This document shows positions 42,201 to 57,200 of a stretch of 64,000 bases of DNA, one piece after another. The notes beneath the pieces are model-generated. The model was not told the origin of the DNA. It was given only the letters and a program-made list of their open reading frames with translations, and did not search any database. Both the position numbers and the translations under genes were made by a program. This stretch comes from Hanleya hanleyi (taxonomy: Eukaryota; Mollusca; Polyplacophora; Lepidopleurida; Hanleyidae), in NCBI GenBank assembly GCA_036873755.1, contig JAVTVY010020563.1, forward strand, positions 1 through 64,000. The letters are read 5' to 3'. The number at the start of each line of letters is the position of its first letter. Position 1 is the stretch's first letter.

Positions 42201-45200
42201 GATCTGTCCACAATGAACAAAACTGGTTATATCCTTAAACTTTAACATTTATTCTGATCCCCACCGAATGATGTATCTTCATGGCTGCTTATAAATTACT
42301 CTTTGATATACATATATCGTTTGAGGCATAGGTTTGTTGATTATAGAAATAAACAAACTTAGAGCTGTACTACTCAGAACTTTTTAACTCTTACATACAT
42401 GCTGGAGCCTTTATTCCATCATCCATGGAAACAAAAAGTGTTGACAATCTGTTTATTTACTGAAAATTCAGCCATGTGTCAAAAGATCACTTTAACATGG
42501 CATCATGAGAGGTGAAATATTAAACACATGTGGAGTACAGCTAAGAAGTTTGATTGTTTCTTTCATCAGTCAAAGTTTCTCTTAGAACAGATATGTTTGA
42601 CCTGGAAATACTATAGTCATATTCGCTATCTCTGTAGTACAGGTCCTGTCATGGTATAATCTTAAGCATGATTCCTGTCTTTTTCATCATAAATGTAAGG
42701 CTTCATAAACATGAGATATACAGGGTGTCTGCTCCAACCTGTACACTCAAGCCCAAATATAATCATGTATTTGACAGTTTGCTGGTTACACAGAGGAGGT
42801 TCTGGATGTCCAGTTTCTGGGGGCCCAGGACTCGCACCTGGCCCTCGTTAGTAACAGTGAGCAGGTGAAAGTGTTTGAGGTGACCACATGGGACTGTCAG
42901 ATTCTCCATGGTCACACGGACATTGTGCTAAGTCTTGGGGTGAACAAAACCTCAGACTTACTTGCAAGCAGCTCAAAGGTAAGAACGCACTTGAAAGTTC
43001 ATATTACTCATATAATTCCAGAAACTTTTAACAGCCCTTTTTTCACAAGATGCACTATCTCATCAAATTATCAGAAAAGTATGGTATAACAAACTTACTC
43101 TTATTCTACAGTGTGGAATGTTCTTGCCAAATATGTGTGTTAACATCTGTGTAGATTCGTGAACATGCTGGTGTACTTTTACTACATATCCTCGGGGGGA
43201 GTGGCATCAATACTAATTTCTGTGTATGTTTGCGAGTTCAACCAGCTGCAGATTGTTAGGGTAGTTTATTAGTTGCTGTATAACAATCTTAGCTTTCTGT
43301 TAGGAATGAAACAAACATTGACAATGAATTAATTTTGTGACTATTTCGCAGGATAATACAATCAGACTGTGGAGATTGAACCCAGACTCTGGCAGGGTGA
43401 ATTGTGTGGCTGTCGGGTATGGACACACTCATGCTGTGGGCACAGTCACCTTTTCCAGGTAAGCACTTAATCTAACAGATAACATCTTTGGCCTATTCTT
43501 CGTGCTTATACAGTCAAAACTGTGTAAACCGACCATGCTTTGGACCAGATTATAGTGTCAGTTTTGACAGGGTTCTGGTTTATGAAGGTTTGAAATACTT
43601 TAAATTTAAGTATTAGGACAATGGATAATATTAGTTATTCAGGTTTTCCCCCGGGTGTATGAGTTTCAGGGAGGGTCATAACTTTCCATACACCCGGGGG
43701 AAAACCTGAATAACGAATTTATAACCCCTCAAGCCTTTTCATCTTTAGTAAAAACACTGAAAAGGGTCTATCATTTATAACCAACGGTACAACGGACAAA
43801 TCTAACGGGTCATTTCGGTTACGAAACTGTCCGCATTTTGGTACAGCTCTGTGAGAAAGGCGCGCCACACAATCCATTCGATCTGCTTTCGTTCGGAAAT
43901 CGACTTTTATTTTTTGACCAAATGACACCTTTTGGTGAGTTATGTGTCGGACACTTCAGTGAAAATAATGCAGTACGACTTTATTCCATTAAATTTTGAC
44001 GTGTGAGCGAAAGTTATTCCATAAATATTGAGATATGGTCAGCTGAACTTTCGAAGCGAGAGCGTCGTTTCCAATCGCACGTGAGTTGCTTTCTATATAC
44101 CCCGAGTTGCAAGACATCACTCGGGGTGTATGGGTTTATACGACCCAACCTTTTAGCCAATCACAATCCAGATATTGAATACAAATTTGCTTGTGGGGTA
44201 ATAAATGCTGATATTCAGAGGTTGGTCGATTTACCCAGGTGTCAGTATCAGAGAACTGTCATGGTGTTTTTGTTTTTGTTTTCCTATTTCATTTTTAATT
44301 TTTCTCCCATATAAGCTACATATTTCAATATTCAAGCAACATGTGTTAGTATAGCTTTCATATCATTGTTCTTATTGAAGATACAGTCCAAGTTATATTG
44401 TCAGCGGGAGCCAGGACTGTACATTGAAAGTGTGGTCACTTCCTGAATCCTTTGGTGACCTGGAAGTAACAAACCTCCATGCCAGACTGACTGAGAAAGC
44501 TCATGATAAAGATATTAATTCTGTGGTCGTTGCTCCAAATGGGAAATTGATAGCCTCTGGCTCACAAGACAGAACAGCTAAAGTGAGTTAAAATTAAGGA
44601 GTAGAATATATGGAAAAGGATGTCTTTAGAGACAATAATGAAAATTTGATAACAAAATTGATGGATTCTCTTCCAGCTGAGAAGGGACATTTGTATGGCA
44701 ATTTGTTTTCTTCCAAAAGACCACAGGCGTGTATAGTTTAGACTAATTATAAAATATTGGATCATCTGTGAATAATATCTGTGGGTTCATATACTCATGT
44801 TTTCTAGAATAATTTGTGAGTCCGTCTTCTGTTTTCAATATGTTCAAACATGTACATTGTAATACTGTTTAAGCTAGACTACACTGTGAACCATGTATTT
44901 GTCCTTCCTATCCAGGTGTGGGATTGTTCTGACCTGTCCTTACTGGGTGTGATGCGTGGTCATAAGAGAGGGATCTGGTGTGTCCAGTTCTCACCTGTGG
45001 ATCAGGTGAGTTTCTCTCTATTCAACAATGTAACAAATACAAGATTTTTTTACAGCATTATACTTTTTATACGCCCGCCAAAAAGGCGGACGTATTATGT
45101 GATGGCGGTTTCCGTCCGTCTGTCCGTCCATCCGTCTGTCCGTCCCCCGTGTCCGGTCTATATCTGGAACACTTTTCTATTTACAGTTCCAATTTTTGGT

Positions 45201-48200
45201 GAGTGGATACCCTATGGGGAGACGATGTGTCGCGTACAAAAATGAAGGTCGAGGTCAGAGGTCAAAGGTCACTGGCCTGAAAAACAGGAAATCACTAAAG
45301 TGTTCGTGTCCGGTCTATATCTCTGAATGTTTTCTATCCACAGTTGCAAATTTTTGTGAGTGGATACATCAGGTGGAGACGATGTGTCGCGTACCGAAAT
45401 TCAGGTCGAGGTCAGAGGTCAAAGGTCACTGTTGCCTAAAATCAGGAAATTATTGATCATTGATAGTTTTCTATCTACAGCTCTAATTTTTGGTGAGTGG
45501 ATGCCCTAGGGGAGGACGAAGTGTTGCATACCAAATGTAGGTCGAGGTCAAAGGTCACTTGCCTAAAATCAGGAAATCACTGATCATTGACAGTTTTCTA
45601 TCTACAGTTCCAATTTTTGGTGAGTGGATTCCCTAGCGGAGGATGATGTGTCGCATACCAAATGTAGGTCGAGGTCAGAGGTCAAAGGTCACTGGCCAAA
45701 AAATCAGGAAATTATTGAAAATTGCAAAAAAAATCGTGAGTGGATTCAGTAGGGGGAAAAGAAGTGTCACATACCAAAAATTAGGTCAAGGTCAAAGGTG
45801 ACTATGACCCCAAAATCAGGAAATCATTCAAAATAACTTCTTTTTTTTCAGTGGATACAGGGCATGATGTGTCACAAACCAAAATGTCGATCAACGGTCA
45901 AGGTCACTGTGATCCCAAATCAGAAAATTTAAAAAAAAGCATAATATTTTGTGTCTATAGATACATTAAGCGAAGACAATGTGTCACATACCAAAATTCA
46001 GGTCAAGGTCACTATGACCCCAACATCAAAAAATCATTAATAATGAAATTTTGTTTCCATCAATACATTAGGGGAAGTTGATGTCATGTACCAAAATTTA
46101 GGTCAAGGTCACTGTGACCCTAAATAGGTAAATCATTAAAAAAAATTGTGTGTAAGTAGATACGTTAGGGGGAGACAATGTATCACATATCAAAATTGAT
46201 GTCCAGAGTCCGTCTGTCCGTCCCCCGTGTCCGGTCTATATCTGGAACAGTTTTCTATTTACAGTTCCAATTTTTGGTGAGTGGATACCCTACAGGGAGA
46301 CGATGTGTCGCGTACAAAAATGAAGGTCGCGGTCAGAGGTCAAAGGTCACTGGCCTGAAAAACAGAAAATCAGTGAAGTGTTCGTGTCCGGTCTATATCT
46401 CTGGATGTTTTCTATCCACAGTTGCAATTTTTTGTGAGTGGATACATCAGGTGGAGACGATGGGTCACATACCAAAATTCAGGTCGAGGTCAGAGGTCAA
46501 ATGTCACTGTTGCCTAAAAATCAGGAAATCATTGATAGTTTTCTATCTACAGTTCAAATTTTTGGCGAGTGGATGCCCTAGCGGGAAACAATGTCTTACA
46601 TGCCAAATGTAGGTCGAGGTCAGAGGTCAAAGGTCAGTGTGAATGAAAAATCAGGAAATCATTATAAATTTCTAATTTTTTGTGAGTGGATTCAATAGGG
46701 GGAAATAAAGTGTTGCATATCAAAATATAGGTCAAGGTCGAAGGTCAAAGGTCATTGTGACCCAAAAATCAGGAAATTATTAAAAATAACATTTTTTTGT
46801 GTCAGATACATTAGGGGGACTCCATGTGTCACATATTAAAATGTAGGTCAAGGTCAAATGTCAAGGTCACTGTGACTCCAGAATCAAGAAATCTTTGAAA
46901 AGTACTTTTTTTTGTGTCAGTAGATACATTACGGGGACATGTGTCACGTACCAAAATGTAGGTCAAGGCCGAACATCATGGTCATGGTCATGATTTTTTT
47001 TGTCCATTGATACATTGACAGAAGACGATGTGTCGTGCACCAAAGTTTATCTCAACGTCAAAGGTCAAGGTCACTGTGACCCCAAAATCAATAAATCCTT
47101 AAAAGTCACATTTTCATATGCCTGTTGAAGACGAGGTTGTGTAATGCGATGTTGCGTTCTGTCCATTCATCCATTAACACAAGTTGTCCATGTGATATCT
47201 CTAGTTTCAAGGTATGATTGGTACCAAATTTGAGTATACCTTACTCGCATGGCAAAGAGGAGCCATACACTTTGAGATCAATTTGTCAAAGGTCAAGGTC
47301 ACAGTCCCCCAAAACTGAATCAAGTTTTCAGAGTTCTCTCCCCTACATGTTTTTGGCATTTGTCCATGTTTGAAACAGCTACATTTAGTTAAACTGTTGT
47401 GAAATAAAAACCATACATTTACTAATTCAATGGGGAAAGGGGTCCTTCATGAACTTCATACCTGTTTATTAACTCAAGAACAAAGGTTTACTTCATCACT
47501 TTCTTCTTCCTTCATGAAAAATTCTCTCGGCTGAAAGGAATCCATTTGCAGGAAAACTTCTATTTTCTTGTGTTTGACTATTGTCGATTTCAGTATGGGA
47601 TATGTGAGCTCTCGGCTCTTGCTTCAAGGTCAACTAGTTACCAAGAGTTAAGCCCATTTTAGTTTATCATTCAATATAAGATGTGATATGTATTACATTC
47701 TCAGAAGCACAAAATTGTACACCTTGCTCTGGCTTGTTAGCTACCAATTGGAATCAAGGCTATTAAACAACCTTGAAATTTGGACCAATGGCAATGTAAT
47801 TCCAGATATACGGGCGTATATTGAAGCCCCTTGGGCTCTTGTTAATTTCTATTTCTGTCCTATATGCCTGAATGTAACCAACTATATCTGCAGAACTGTG
47901 TTCAGTATAGCTACTATATTTTGGAAACTTATTTATATTGTTGTATTCTACAAGCCAACAAAGAATTACTCGCCTCGGCTTATGGAGTTATGCCCCTTTC
48001 GGATGTAATAATCTTCGATTTTGTTAGTTGTAGCTGAATGTAGAAGTTATATCTGCAGATCCGTGTTCGGTACAGCTTATTCGTCTTGGTTCTTATTTCA
48101 CAGAGTGCTAAGTCAGACGCCAATCGAAAGTGGCGCCCCTCGGCCCATACTTTACAGAGTTATGCCCCTTTACAGATATATTAATTTCTATTTCTGTCTA

Positions 48201-51200
48201 TATGCCTGAATGTAACCAACTATATCTGCAGAACTGTGTTCGATATAGCTACTATATTTTGGAAACTTATTTATATTCCTGTATTCTACAAGCCAACAAA
48301 GGATTACTCGCCTCGGCTTATGGAGTTATGCCCCTTTCAGATGTAATAATCTCCGATTTTGCTATCTGTAGTTGAATGTACAAGTTATATCTGCAGATCC
48401 GTGTTCGGTACAGCTTATTCGTCTCGGTTCTTATTTTACAGTAGTGCTAAGTCGACGACTATCGAAAGTGGCGCCCCTCGGCCCATACTTTACAGAGTTA
48501 TGCCCCTTTACTGATATATTAATTTCTATTTCTGTCCTATATGCCTGAATGTAACCAACTACCGGTATATCTTGATCATCCCACATAGAATTATCTCTTC
48601 CCCAATTCACACTACACATGGATCTCAATCACTTGGGGAAAGCCGAGGGGTTTTGATTAGATCAATCTCATGTTATTTTTCATGGAAAGTAGGGATATCC
48701 TACAGAGCAATCCCAGCAACTGATACATTTCATCAACCTTTAAATTTAGAATGAATTAAAATAAATACCAGTATCTATGGGTTGCAATTCTATTTATACA
48801 TGGTAAAACAAAACTTTACTGTTCTGGTTTCAAGATTTAAAATACGGTAAGTTCCCTAAGTATTCGTGACCGGAAGTGAATATCGCAGTCGTGAAAAACT
48901 GACCACTTCCGAATAGTTTGTGCAGGTCAGTTCAGAAAAACGGACGTTTTCGTAAATTCCCCATATTAAATGCCCATACCGTTCGACAATGAAAGGTCAG
49001 AATACGTCGACTGTGATGTTTCTTTAATTTTGTAATATTTACCCCAGACAGCACTCTTAAATGATATAATATAAGATCCACAACCACGAGACATTCACTA
49101 TACTTTGTGTGTAGAATGAAGCCTAATATACTTCGGCGTATATCCTTGTATTAGTACATACGGGACAAGGGCATATTCTGTCACTTAGATTTTCTCTTTA
49201 GGGCAGAATTTTTTTCACGGCCGAGAAGACTAGGCACAACTATCCCAGTGACGCCAATGTTGTTTACGTGAAAATATATAACGACCTAAATGAAGAAACA
49301 CAGATTACGTCATTTTCAGATTGAGAATCAAACCTAATAATTTCTTGATTGCTCTTCATAGGGAAATATTGTGGAAGGGCTTTTCAAACTGTTTATGTCA
49401 ATAAAACGAACAGCAAATTAAGCAAGCGCCCGACACTATCTGAAGACCCATATCAGGGCCAACTCGTCTGAGACGTTATACAATCTTACCAGCTGGAACG
49501 AGCTCATCCCGCCATGAATAGCGGCTAAACGAAAGACATGAATTGCTTGCCCATTCTAACAATTCACTGTATTGCTTCGATCCTTTATTAACAAATGTGT
49601 GAAAATACTTTCATAGGATTAGGTGGGGTCTGTAGACATGAAAGAATAAAAGTTTCAACATGCCACGTGTTGGTTGTACACTTTCCCGCCATACGGAGTT
49701 GCAATAACATCACGTGATCAATACTTGGATAGCATGGCACGTGGGCCAAACTTTCGCTTGTACAAGGTTCCCGCTTCATAATATATTCAGCCAACACAAC
49801 CTCAATATATTATGCCTTCGTAACAGTGAGATCACGAATCCCATGAAAAATAAAAAAAATATTGGTTCAATCTGTTTCAGATGTAAATGTATTCTGGAAT
49901 ATTTCTGACGAAAGACAGATCGATAGATGATGACGAAACAGCCAAATGTACAACCGTGTTTTTATCTAATATTACCTCATGGGTTCAGCAAAATTAATTC
50001 ACATTTCAGAGAGTATAATTTAGAGAATAAGTAGACAGAAAACCTATTAGTTTATTCCATCTTTTTATTTTTTTAACTTTTAATCTCAACCCACTATTCC
50101 GACCTCCGCTTCAGTTGCTATCAAATTACCGCCTATGATCTCGGCTATCTTACGTAAACGTCTCTTCCGACATTCAACTTTTGTGTCAATAATCAAGTCG
50201 GAAGTAACGTAATATCTTCACTAATAGTGTAAAAAAACTCACTCAAAAATTCTAATTTTCAAGGACTTTCCAGGCCTTTAATTTTCAATATAAAAATTCT
50301 GCACTTTTACAAACTTTTAAGGACCCATGCGAACCATGAAACAATGTCACCGAGCACAATGACGCCGTTCCACGCTTTTTACGGCTATGAAGATTCCGAT
50401 GCAGCCATATGTCACCGTTAATCCTGCACGTCACAGCTTTCCTTTCATGATAATTCTCTGAATAATATCCTCGTTTCTATTTTATCCAGGGGTGATTGAA
50501 GAGAATAAGTCAGTACTATTGCTTGCTCCTGAAAAGTTGAATACAAGAGCGCAAACTTCTTTCGGTATGTGCATCACCGCGAATTCCACGGCCGTAAAAT
50601 ATTCTGAATCGCCGCGTTCGTTGGAAATGATACGTTTCTAAATTATTTTTGTCTGAACAGTACAAAATATGTTTTCAGTATCATAGCTGGGAATCTCAAC
50701 ATTCGTGTCTTCGGAAAAAAAAAATCGAAGTCGGACCCAAACAGGCGCGTTTCTGGTTTCAGGGTGAGGCGCCCATGGCATACAATCGCCAAAATTAATG
50801 CAACTTGGGGTTGGGGTTGATCGTAAATCTCTACCCCGCGACTAAGAAAACCCGTGGTTCAAATGTCCGGTCAAACTTCAGCATTATATTTTTTTAAGAC
50901 CGAATGAAACGTAACTTTCGTTCTTCATTTTGATATTTTCAGTATAATATCGAATGTATGCTCTCTTCAATCGGCAATGTTCAATATCGCACGTCCCCGT
51001 AAACCGGCAATATTCCCAATTTAATGACCATGAGAAATCGCGGTTTAAACATTGGACACATTTCGTTTGAGACATAATGAAAATCAACTTAGTTGTTACA
51101 ATTGGTTATGTTCAAAAGGCTAAAAAAGTTTGCAAGGTTTATCAAATACTAATTCCAAGGAAACTCGTTGATCTGGAAGTTTTTCCATCGCACAACTACA

Positions 51201-54200
51201 TAATATTATCAATCTCGCGACCACGATAAATGGGGGATTTTCGAATAGTTAGGACCACGGTTTTTCACAAATGGGCCGTTTTCAATTACTTAGGGAACAG
51301 TGTCACATGACTTGGCAAAAAATGCCCGTTTTCGAATTTACTTAGGGTGGCGAATACTTAGGGAACTTACCGTAACTGTTATATCTACATATTAATAAAG
51401 TTATAATTTTTAACCCTCAGTGCCTGGTCACAACTTCTGGAGATGGCACCATAAAGATCTGGTCCCTCACAGATTTTACGTGTGTCAAGGTAAGTCGATT
51501 GTGTTATATTCAGCACTTGTGACTTGGTTGTTGAGTAACTTGGTACTTTAAATTCTTTTTCTTTTTTTCATTTCATTGCATGTTTTTATCAAGTTTCATT
51601 ATGAACATGGGTGTGTGACTAACGTCACAGGACCTAGGAAGTAGGGTGGGCATTAGTACTCCGACCCGCACTGAACTCTTGGAAATCCCCTCGCCTCAAG
51701 TTGAAATCCTGCCTATATTAAGATGGGCACAGCCCAAGTCAGAATCACCAGTGATTTTCATCAAAAATCACTAGAAATTCTCATCAGAATTCGGTCAGCT
51801 CAGAACTTGCTGGTAACAGTCCCCTAATGCACCTTCATGCAAAAAATCAAGGTTCTAATGTCAATGGTTGTCCTTATTTTGCCGACAAAAGGATTCGGAT
51901 GCACTCACTCGCTCACTCACTCACTGACTACCGGACAATTTGCAGATGGTAGCCTACTTCATAGAAATAATAATAATAATAACATGGCTGTGTGACTAAC
52001 GTCACAGGACCTACGAAGTAGGGTTTGATATGATTTAAGTGTGTACTCGAGAGATGACTTGGGGGCCCTATGTGCTACCGTCAGCTGAGAATTTATATAG
52101 CAGTCTCTAATTGACAGTGGATACTATTAACTTTCCCAGATGTCACCGCTGGTGAGTCATTAGCGTAGCAACTATTATCGCCCTCAGTTCCTATTAACCT
52201 GGACACTTATCAGCCCAGCAGTACAGCACGAGTTCATCCATCCATGTCTTGACCAGGCTCAAAGTCGCTTAACTTCGGTGATTTTACGAGAACCGGTGGA
52301 TCCAACGTGATATGCCGTAATAATCAGGCACCCTTCAAAAGTCACAGTGAAACATACAGCCAAGGGTTCCCGATGGGCATGACTGCACTCGCTGAGCCAT
52401 CAATAAATAATAAAAAACATTATTATGAATCAAATTTTCATCAGAATTCAGTCAGCTCAGAACTTGCTGGTAACAATGCCCTAATGCACGTTCATGCCAA
52501 AAATCAAGGTTCTAATGTCAACGGTTCTCCTTATTTTGCCGACGAAAGGATTCGGATGGACTGACTGACTGACTCACTCACTCACTCATTACCGGACAAT
52601 TTGCAAATGGTAGCCTACTTCGTAGGAATACTTGTAAGCCCAATTATATTTTCATAGAGATTCCCAGCATTTCATATTTATCAACAACCTTAAACCAATT
52701 GACCCTAACTCAATAAAAATTGTAACATAATTTAGTACTTCAGGACATTAATGATGTATTCTGTAACGCTTGTGTCAATAACATCGAGCTAACCGTACAA
52801 TTATTATACGATTTACCACGGTTATGTGAAATGTACATGTGTCAAGTGCAGGTGTTCATTAGGAAATTCCATTTCACAAATCGGATGAGGAAAGGGACGT
52901 CTGCTTTCATACAAGTAACACTTGATTAAAACAAACGAATAAATTACAAGATGAAATTTTCTTCTCAAGTTTAACTGTTGTTTCCATCGGGAAATTAACA
53001 ATGCGACACAAATAGGCATATACCCACGTAATTTCCCAACAGCTGACTCAGCTGACAAAATCACTCGTCATTTGAGAGACGACATAAACTCGTCCACTGA
53101 CATTGGCACAATGCCAACCGAGACCGGAGCATCGTCCCAACATCAGTGGATGAGTTTTTTCAGAAAAGGGGAGAAAGGTTGTCAACGTTATATGTTTTTC
53201 AACCTTTCATTGTAATCTTTGTTGATAATCAATTTGAGTAGTGCAATAGAATAGAAATAATGTTTTCATAGGCGTGCTAAATGGTTATTTTATGCACAGT
53301 TTAGTGTGGGAAAGTTTATAAATTTTAGGGCGCGGGCTTCGCCCTTGCCCTAAGATATAAACTTTCCCACACTAACCGTGCATAAAATATCTATTTAGCA
53401 CATCTATGAAAACATTATTTCTTAAATACTGGTCATTCAAAAATACTTGATATTATTTTACACTGAATAAATTCAATTCAATTTATTGGCACATTACACC
53501 TTGAAGGACAGTGTGCAACAACAACTATATGTATAGAATGATTACAATAATACAATATATACTATTAGAACAGTGTGGAATTTAAGGTATAGTTAGCTAG
53601 ATAGTTTAACATGTCGTATCTTTAAACATTTAGAGATATATTTGCAGATATGGAATGATGATTAATAGACTGCTGGGGTCCATCAAGCAAGGATATAATA
53701 ATGAAGTAGGCACAGACTTAGCACATATCTTTTGAATATGTGCTATGGGTTTGAATATGTGCTACGGGAACATCAAATTTTATTTTGAATACCTCAATAC
53801 CGCATGGAGAAAACCTATTTAATTTTTATGTTTTTCAGACATTTGAAGGCCATGATAGTTCTGTCCTGAAGGTGTTATTTTTATCACGAGGAATGCAACT
53901 CCTCTCCAGGTCTGTTTACATTATGCATACCGTCCAGTTTTCAAATTTGTACACCTGAAGACAGATCTGAAAAATGTTTGTGTAGATGTCAGCCTGTCTG
54001 TGGTTCATGTGTTATAGAATGTATGTGATAGGCATTATGTCTTTGTGGAGGAAATTTTAATTAGAGGGAAATAGTTTTCAGATTTGAATACATTATATAA
54101 CATTCGAACATACCTCCAGTCCATCTCAATGTTATAGCATTGTACCGAAAGTGGTGTTGAATTCCTGATAAACACCAGGGAACACCGTGACCTGCAGCGC

Positions 54201-57200
54201 TGTGACGTTGTCGGCTGGCGGGAATAACTGTAGTAAGCGTGCGCGAAATGTATACTTTCCCGCAGTTTGCAACAATGTTCGCATTGACCATCTGGGATGT
54301 GACGCCCCATTCAAAAATTGTTTTGATCAGTGTGGAAGGCAAACGCCAACATATTTTAACTAATTTAATAGAATTTCATAATAAATATTTCATTGTGCAT
54401 GTCCGAATCGAAATAAAGACCTCGGAAATCCGTTTGAAATTTCCGTGATAAACACCAGTTGGCACTCGTCCAGCAGTCTAAACTGCTGGACTCCTACCAA
54501 CTGGTGTTTATCTGGGAAATTTAAAACCTCTTCCGCAGTCTTTATTTCTTAATTCATCTTGGAGACCACTGTCTGTACTGTTATTTAGAAAGCAGGGCTG
54601 GAAATACGGAAAAATAATTTGATCAGTGATTATTATTAGAAGCTTTGCATTTGATCAGCAAATTACTTGCTATTAGGCATTTTGATTGTTTAGTGTCCAA
54701 ATTTGATCAGTTTTTGCTAATCATTGACCCTTATTCTCATCTGTGAAAAGTTATATCAATATGTGTTCAAACTCTGTCTTTTAGTGGCTCAGATGGTTTA
54801 ATGAAGCTGTGGACTATAAAGACTAATGACTGTTTAAAAACATTTGACCAGCATGAGGACAAGATCTGGGCTTTGGCCATGTCCAAATCTGAGGATATAG
54901 TGGTGACTGGTGGCGCTGACTCGGCCATTATTATCTGGAAGGTGAGTCATTAGACAGTCCACATGTGGGAGTTATAGGTAACTTCATTCATCTTTTGAGA
55001 ACTATTTCATAAACATACTACTCCAACCCTGACATTCATGTCTCTATAGTTGTCTGGACCCAAGGGTGATGGTAATAGGGGTCATTGGGTGCCAGCTAGC
55101 CACTCTCAGAGCCCTAAATCTGATATTTCCCTATAATGGACAGCATATTATTATACATCCTCTGCCCTATGGCTTCCATGGATTGACCATGGGTGTCGCT
55201 GTACACACCTCGGATCATCAGCTCCTCAGACAGCTTGTCATAGGGGGCAACTAACTAGGGAACCCATGGGGTTTCTGGGTATAAAAATGAATAGGTGTGA
55301 AAAGAGAATAGGACGCAAACATTGGGATGTGACTCAAGTATTGCTGAAAACAACATAAAATCATTCTTATTCACTCACTCGTGTACCCTCTAGCAAGTAA
55401 GCATAGGAAATGACCTCCTCTCAACATGCTCAATAAATCATACTGATGCCCATGGGACCTGTCGATATTGAATCTAGTTCACCTCATTGCATGTGGATTG
55501 AATGTAGTTCACCACATTGCATGTAGATTGAATCTAGTTCACCACATTGCATGTGGATTGAATCTAGTTCACCACATTGCATGTGGATTGAATGTAGTTC
55601 ACCACATTGCATGTGGATTGAATCTAGTTCACCACATTGCATGTGGTTGCAACACACTGGGAAATCAATGCAGTTTCAAGGTACAGAAAGCAGAGTTTAT
55701 AGAATGCTGAGGGATTGTATATTTGCTGATACTTTTGAACTGCTGTTTTAAAAAATCGAACATACCCCATGGTTACATGCTCACTGACATCGTATCAAAC
55801 ACAGCTGGGGATATTTGAGTTTATTATGGCTCTTGTTTTGATGTCTTTTGCAGAATGTAACTGAGACAGAATTAGATGATCTCAGGAAAACCCAAGAAGA
55901 GTTTATTCTGCAGTGAGTATGTGCTGATCAGTTCAGCTTAATTTGCCATTCAGTTAATAGCTATTTTCTTAAATATACAGTTATTTGTAAGATAGTAGTA
56001 ATACACAGATTCTAGTGTTGTAAAGTTAAAACGACAACCCTCTGAGTTAGGTACCTGATCACCAGCAGTCAATTCAAAGATGATGGACAGCTCAGCCACT
56101 TTGTGTGTTAGGGTTCGTCATGTATAGATGTTCTTGGATGATAACTTTTCTGTTTAAAGGTGAAATGTAAAGATTTGTTAATTCTCCTTTCTATATTTTC
56201 AATAGTTTAATTAATGATAGCAATATCTACTTTGTTTGGTTTCATTTTGAGTATTTTACCTTTAAAACCCCCCAAACGCAGATGAATTCTGATTTTCAGA
56301 CAGTCATCGCTATCTTTACTTGATTGTGATGTCACATCAGACCAAGCCCTGCCAGTCTTGAGATACCAAGTTTGGGGCAAATTTCAAAAGCTACTAGGAG
56401 ACCCAATACCAGTAAAACAAAATGAAGTAGATAGCTTGATATTTTTATCATGAACTATCCCCTAAAGAACATAGAAAGGAAAATATAAGAAACCTTTGCA
56501 TTTCAGCTTTGAATCCAGTAAATGTCACTCTATTTCAGATAGGGCTGTTCCATTTAAAAAGGTATGGGAGGGGCGGAAGGCAGCTTTGAATTATACCCCA
56601 CCAGTCCACCCATAGAAATTTTATTGGCCTTCCCAATGTTGTAACATGGATTGAAGGGAATTTCTTCCTATGACCCATAGAATAATATATTGAGTGCCTT
56701 CCTCCCCTCCCATACATTTTTAAATGGAACAGCCCATAGAACATTTTATCCATAAACTGTTCTAGTTCTCTTTTTCCCACTACTAAAATGCCACTCAAAA
56801 GAGTCTGCTATATTTTCAGAGTATGTTTCATGAATTATTCATAATTCTAACATGCTCTACATTATAGCTGTGTGCTGATTGGTCCAGACCTCAAAACATA
56901 TAGAGATTATCACACGATAATCTTCATTTGTTTTGTTGTTGTCTCTTTCATTCACATGTCGAACTGGTGATGTCTCATTCTCGTGATGCAGTGCTACAAA
57001 GCTGAGCGTCGATTGGTTCATTCAATGCGCAGTGGGCGGAGTTCACACAGCTGCATCTCGTGAAAGAACAGCACGTGCAAGCATGGCCTGCAAAATGCAA
57101 ATCAGTCACGAAATTCTCCCATCAACACAGGATAACTTTGCAGAAAATTTTCCCTTCCGTTTATGAAATGGAGAAATATTTATCATTGTACATGTTAGAA

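Noticed and set aside
55468..55710. Repeat protein of LVHHIACGLN units
   Set aside because: A 30-bp intronic tandem repeat happens to be a multiple of three.
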